Origin: Sulfurimonas sp.
Lineage (GTDB): Bacteria > Campylobacterota > Campylobacteria > Campylobacterales > Sulfurimonadaceae
Direction of reading: 5' to 3'
Assembly: GCF_016744025.1 (NCBI RefSeq)
Contig: NZ_JADGFC010000008.1
Location: 1-36,326, forward strand
DNA: 36,326 nt
Shown here: piece after piece, positions 35,568 through 36,326 of the stretch
Layout of the letters: each line of letters begins with the position of its first letter
Position numbering within the stretch: the stretch's first letter is position 1
Program-made: the position numbers and the translations under genes
Notes under the pieces: generated by a model
Database searches by the model: none
The model's input: only the letters and a program-made list of their open reading frames with translations
What the model was told of the DNA's origin: nothing

Positions 35568-36326
35568 ATTTCTAACCATATTTTTACTTCTTACATCAAT
35601 GATAAATGCAGCAGATAAAGAAGAAACAAGACAATTTGCTAAAAAAGAAGATCAAAAACAAAACCAAGAAAAAACTAAAAAAGATATGAAGACAGACGAT
35701 AAAGTGGAAATATATTCTACTTCTATGGAGTCTGAGAATAATATTGTAACAGCTTTAGGAGAAGTGACAGTAGTTTATAAAGATTATTTCCTTAGTGCAA
35801 AAAAAGCAATTTATGATAAAAATAGCGGAGTATTGGAACTATTTGATAATATTAGAGCTACACAAGGAAAAAGTTATAAACTTTTAGGTGATTATGCAAA
35901 ACTAGATATTTCTAAAAAAGAGCGAATGTTTAAACCATTTTTTATGCTTGAAAAAGAATCAAATGTCTGGATTAGTGCTGATTCAGGTTGTGCAATAAAT
36001 AAAGATTTTGATATTGACTCAGGAGTTCTTAGTGGATGTAATCCAAACGATCCACTATGGAAAATTCATTTTTACTCTGCAACTTACAACTCTGATGATA
36101 TGTGGCTAAATGTTTATAATGCAAGAATTTTTATATATGACATACCTGTTTTTTATACACCATATATTGGATACTCTTTAGATACTAAAAGACGGACAGG
36201 ACTTTTAACACCAACATTTGGTATTACTTCAAATGAAGGCTTTTTCTATGAACAACCTATATATATTGCTGAACAAAATTGGTGGGATTTAGAGTTAAAA
36301 CCTCAAGTGCGATCAACACGTGGTTA
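35560..36326 (+). CDS. lptD: LPS-assembly protein LptD, 5' part only
   Basis: LptD is the outer-membrane barrel that, with LptE, inserts LPS into the outer leaflet. The window ends after about 255 codons with the frame still open. Residues 1-17 form a signal peptide (MLKFLTIFLLLTSMINA, cut before ADKEE). A charged Lys/Glu/Gln-rich stretch follows (about 19-45), then the LptA/OstA-like beta-jellyroll domain with VEIYSTSMESENNIVTALGE, SAKKAIYDKNSGVLEL and DYAKLDISKKERMF. The first barrel segments include IFIYDIPVFYTPYIGYSLD and RRTGLLTPTFGI, which are typical of LptD. ATG 35560 overlaps the RDD gene by eight bases. It is probably co-transcribed with purD and the RDD gene. Confidence 0.92.
   Translation, partial: MLKFLTIFLLLTSMINAADKEETRQFAKKEDQKQNQEKTKKDMKTDDKVEIYSTSMESENNIVTALGEVTVVYKDYFLSAKKAIYDKNSGVLELFDNIRATQGKSYKLLGDYAKLDISKKERMFKPFFMLEKESNVWISADSGCAINKDFDIDSGVLSGCNPNDPLWKIHFYSATYNSDDMWLNVYNARIFIYDIPVFYTPYIGYSLDTKRRTGLLTPTFGITSNEGFFYEQPIYIAEQNWWDLELKPQVRSTRG

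Noticed and set aside
1-36326. CRISPR array, insertion sequence, tRNA/rRNA or prophage
   Set aside because: No evenly spaced repeats, transposase, integrase, cloverleaf or rRNA-like sequence was found.

Overview
The window looks like core chromosome of a low-GC, flagellated, Gram-negative Campylobacterota bacterium, probably close to Sulfurimonas. The reasons are the futalosine menaquinone gene mqnC next to an M16-like gene, the fliW-bamD-lon cluster, a 6S RNA placed directly upstream of purD, the purD-RDD-lptD order, A/FTLIEL-type pilin leaders, and many TATAAT -10 boxes with no obvious -35 box. The genus is inferred from remembered gene orders and was not tested by a search.

Layout. 1-368 is AT-rich non-coding DNA that ends in a kdsA promoter. 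369-8724 (+) is a run of mostly closely spaced genes: kdsA, ribH, nusB, an eleven-haem membrane-anchored cytochrome c, mqnC, a catalytically dead M16-family protein and recG. 8761-9294 (-) is the long-form hibernation factor hpf. 9416-16170 (-) is a pilus or surface operon: a ~1567-residue exported protein followed by three overlapping pilin-like genes, the first of which is broken by a frameshift at a (CT)3 tract. fliW (-) and bamD-lon (+) are divergent. 20240-25858 (-) is a four-gene signalling operon: Aer-like PAS protein, HPt protein, NIT-domain hybrid histidine kinase and a single-domain response regulator. uvrC and a DUF721/DciA-like gene follow on the same strand. At 28124 the plus strand resumes with a small LptM-like lipoprotein, nadB and nhaD, then guaA, hemD, the 6S RNA, purD, an RDD membrane protein and the 5' part of lptD, which runs off the window.

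How the genes fit together. Much of the window serves the cell envelope: KDO synthesis (kdsA), LPS export (lptD and an LptM-like lipoprotein), outer-membrane protein assembly (bamD) and the surface/pilin operon. Respiration and redox are served by mqnC, the multihaem cytochrome and nhaD. Purine and growth-state control come from guaA, purD, 6S RNA and hpf. DNA repair is covered by recG and uvrC.

The most unusual items are the eleven-haem cytochrome, the giant-protein/pseudopilin operon with its reversible-looking frameshift, the phosphorelay with a duplicated HPt unit that has lost its histidine and a kinase with a His/Cys-rich insert in its sensor, the head-to-head overlap of the LptM-like and DUF721 genes with a probably leaderless promoter, and a structured inverted repeat between guaA and hemD. 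No CRISPR array, insertion sequence, tRNA or rRNA was seen.
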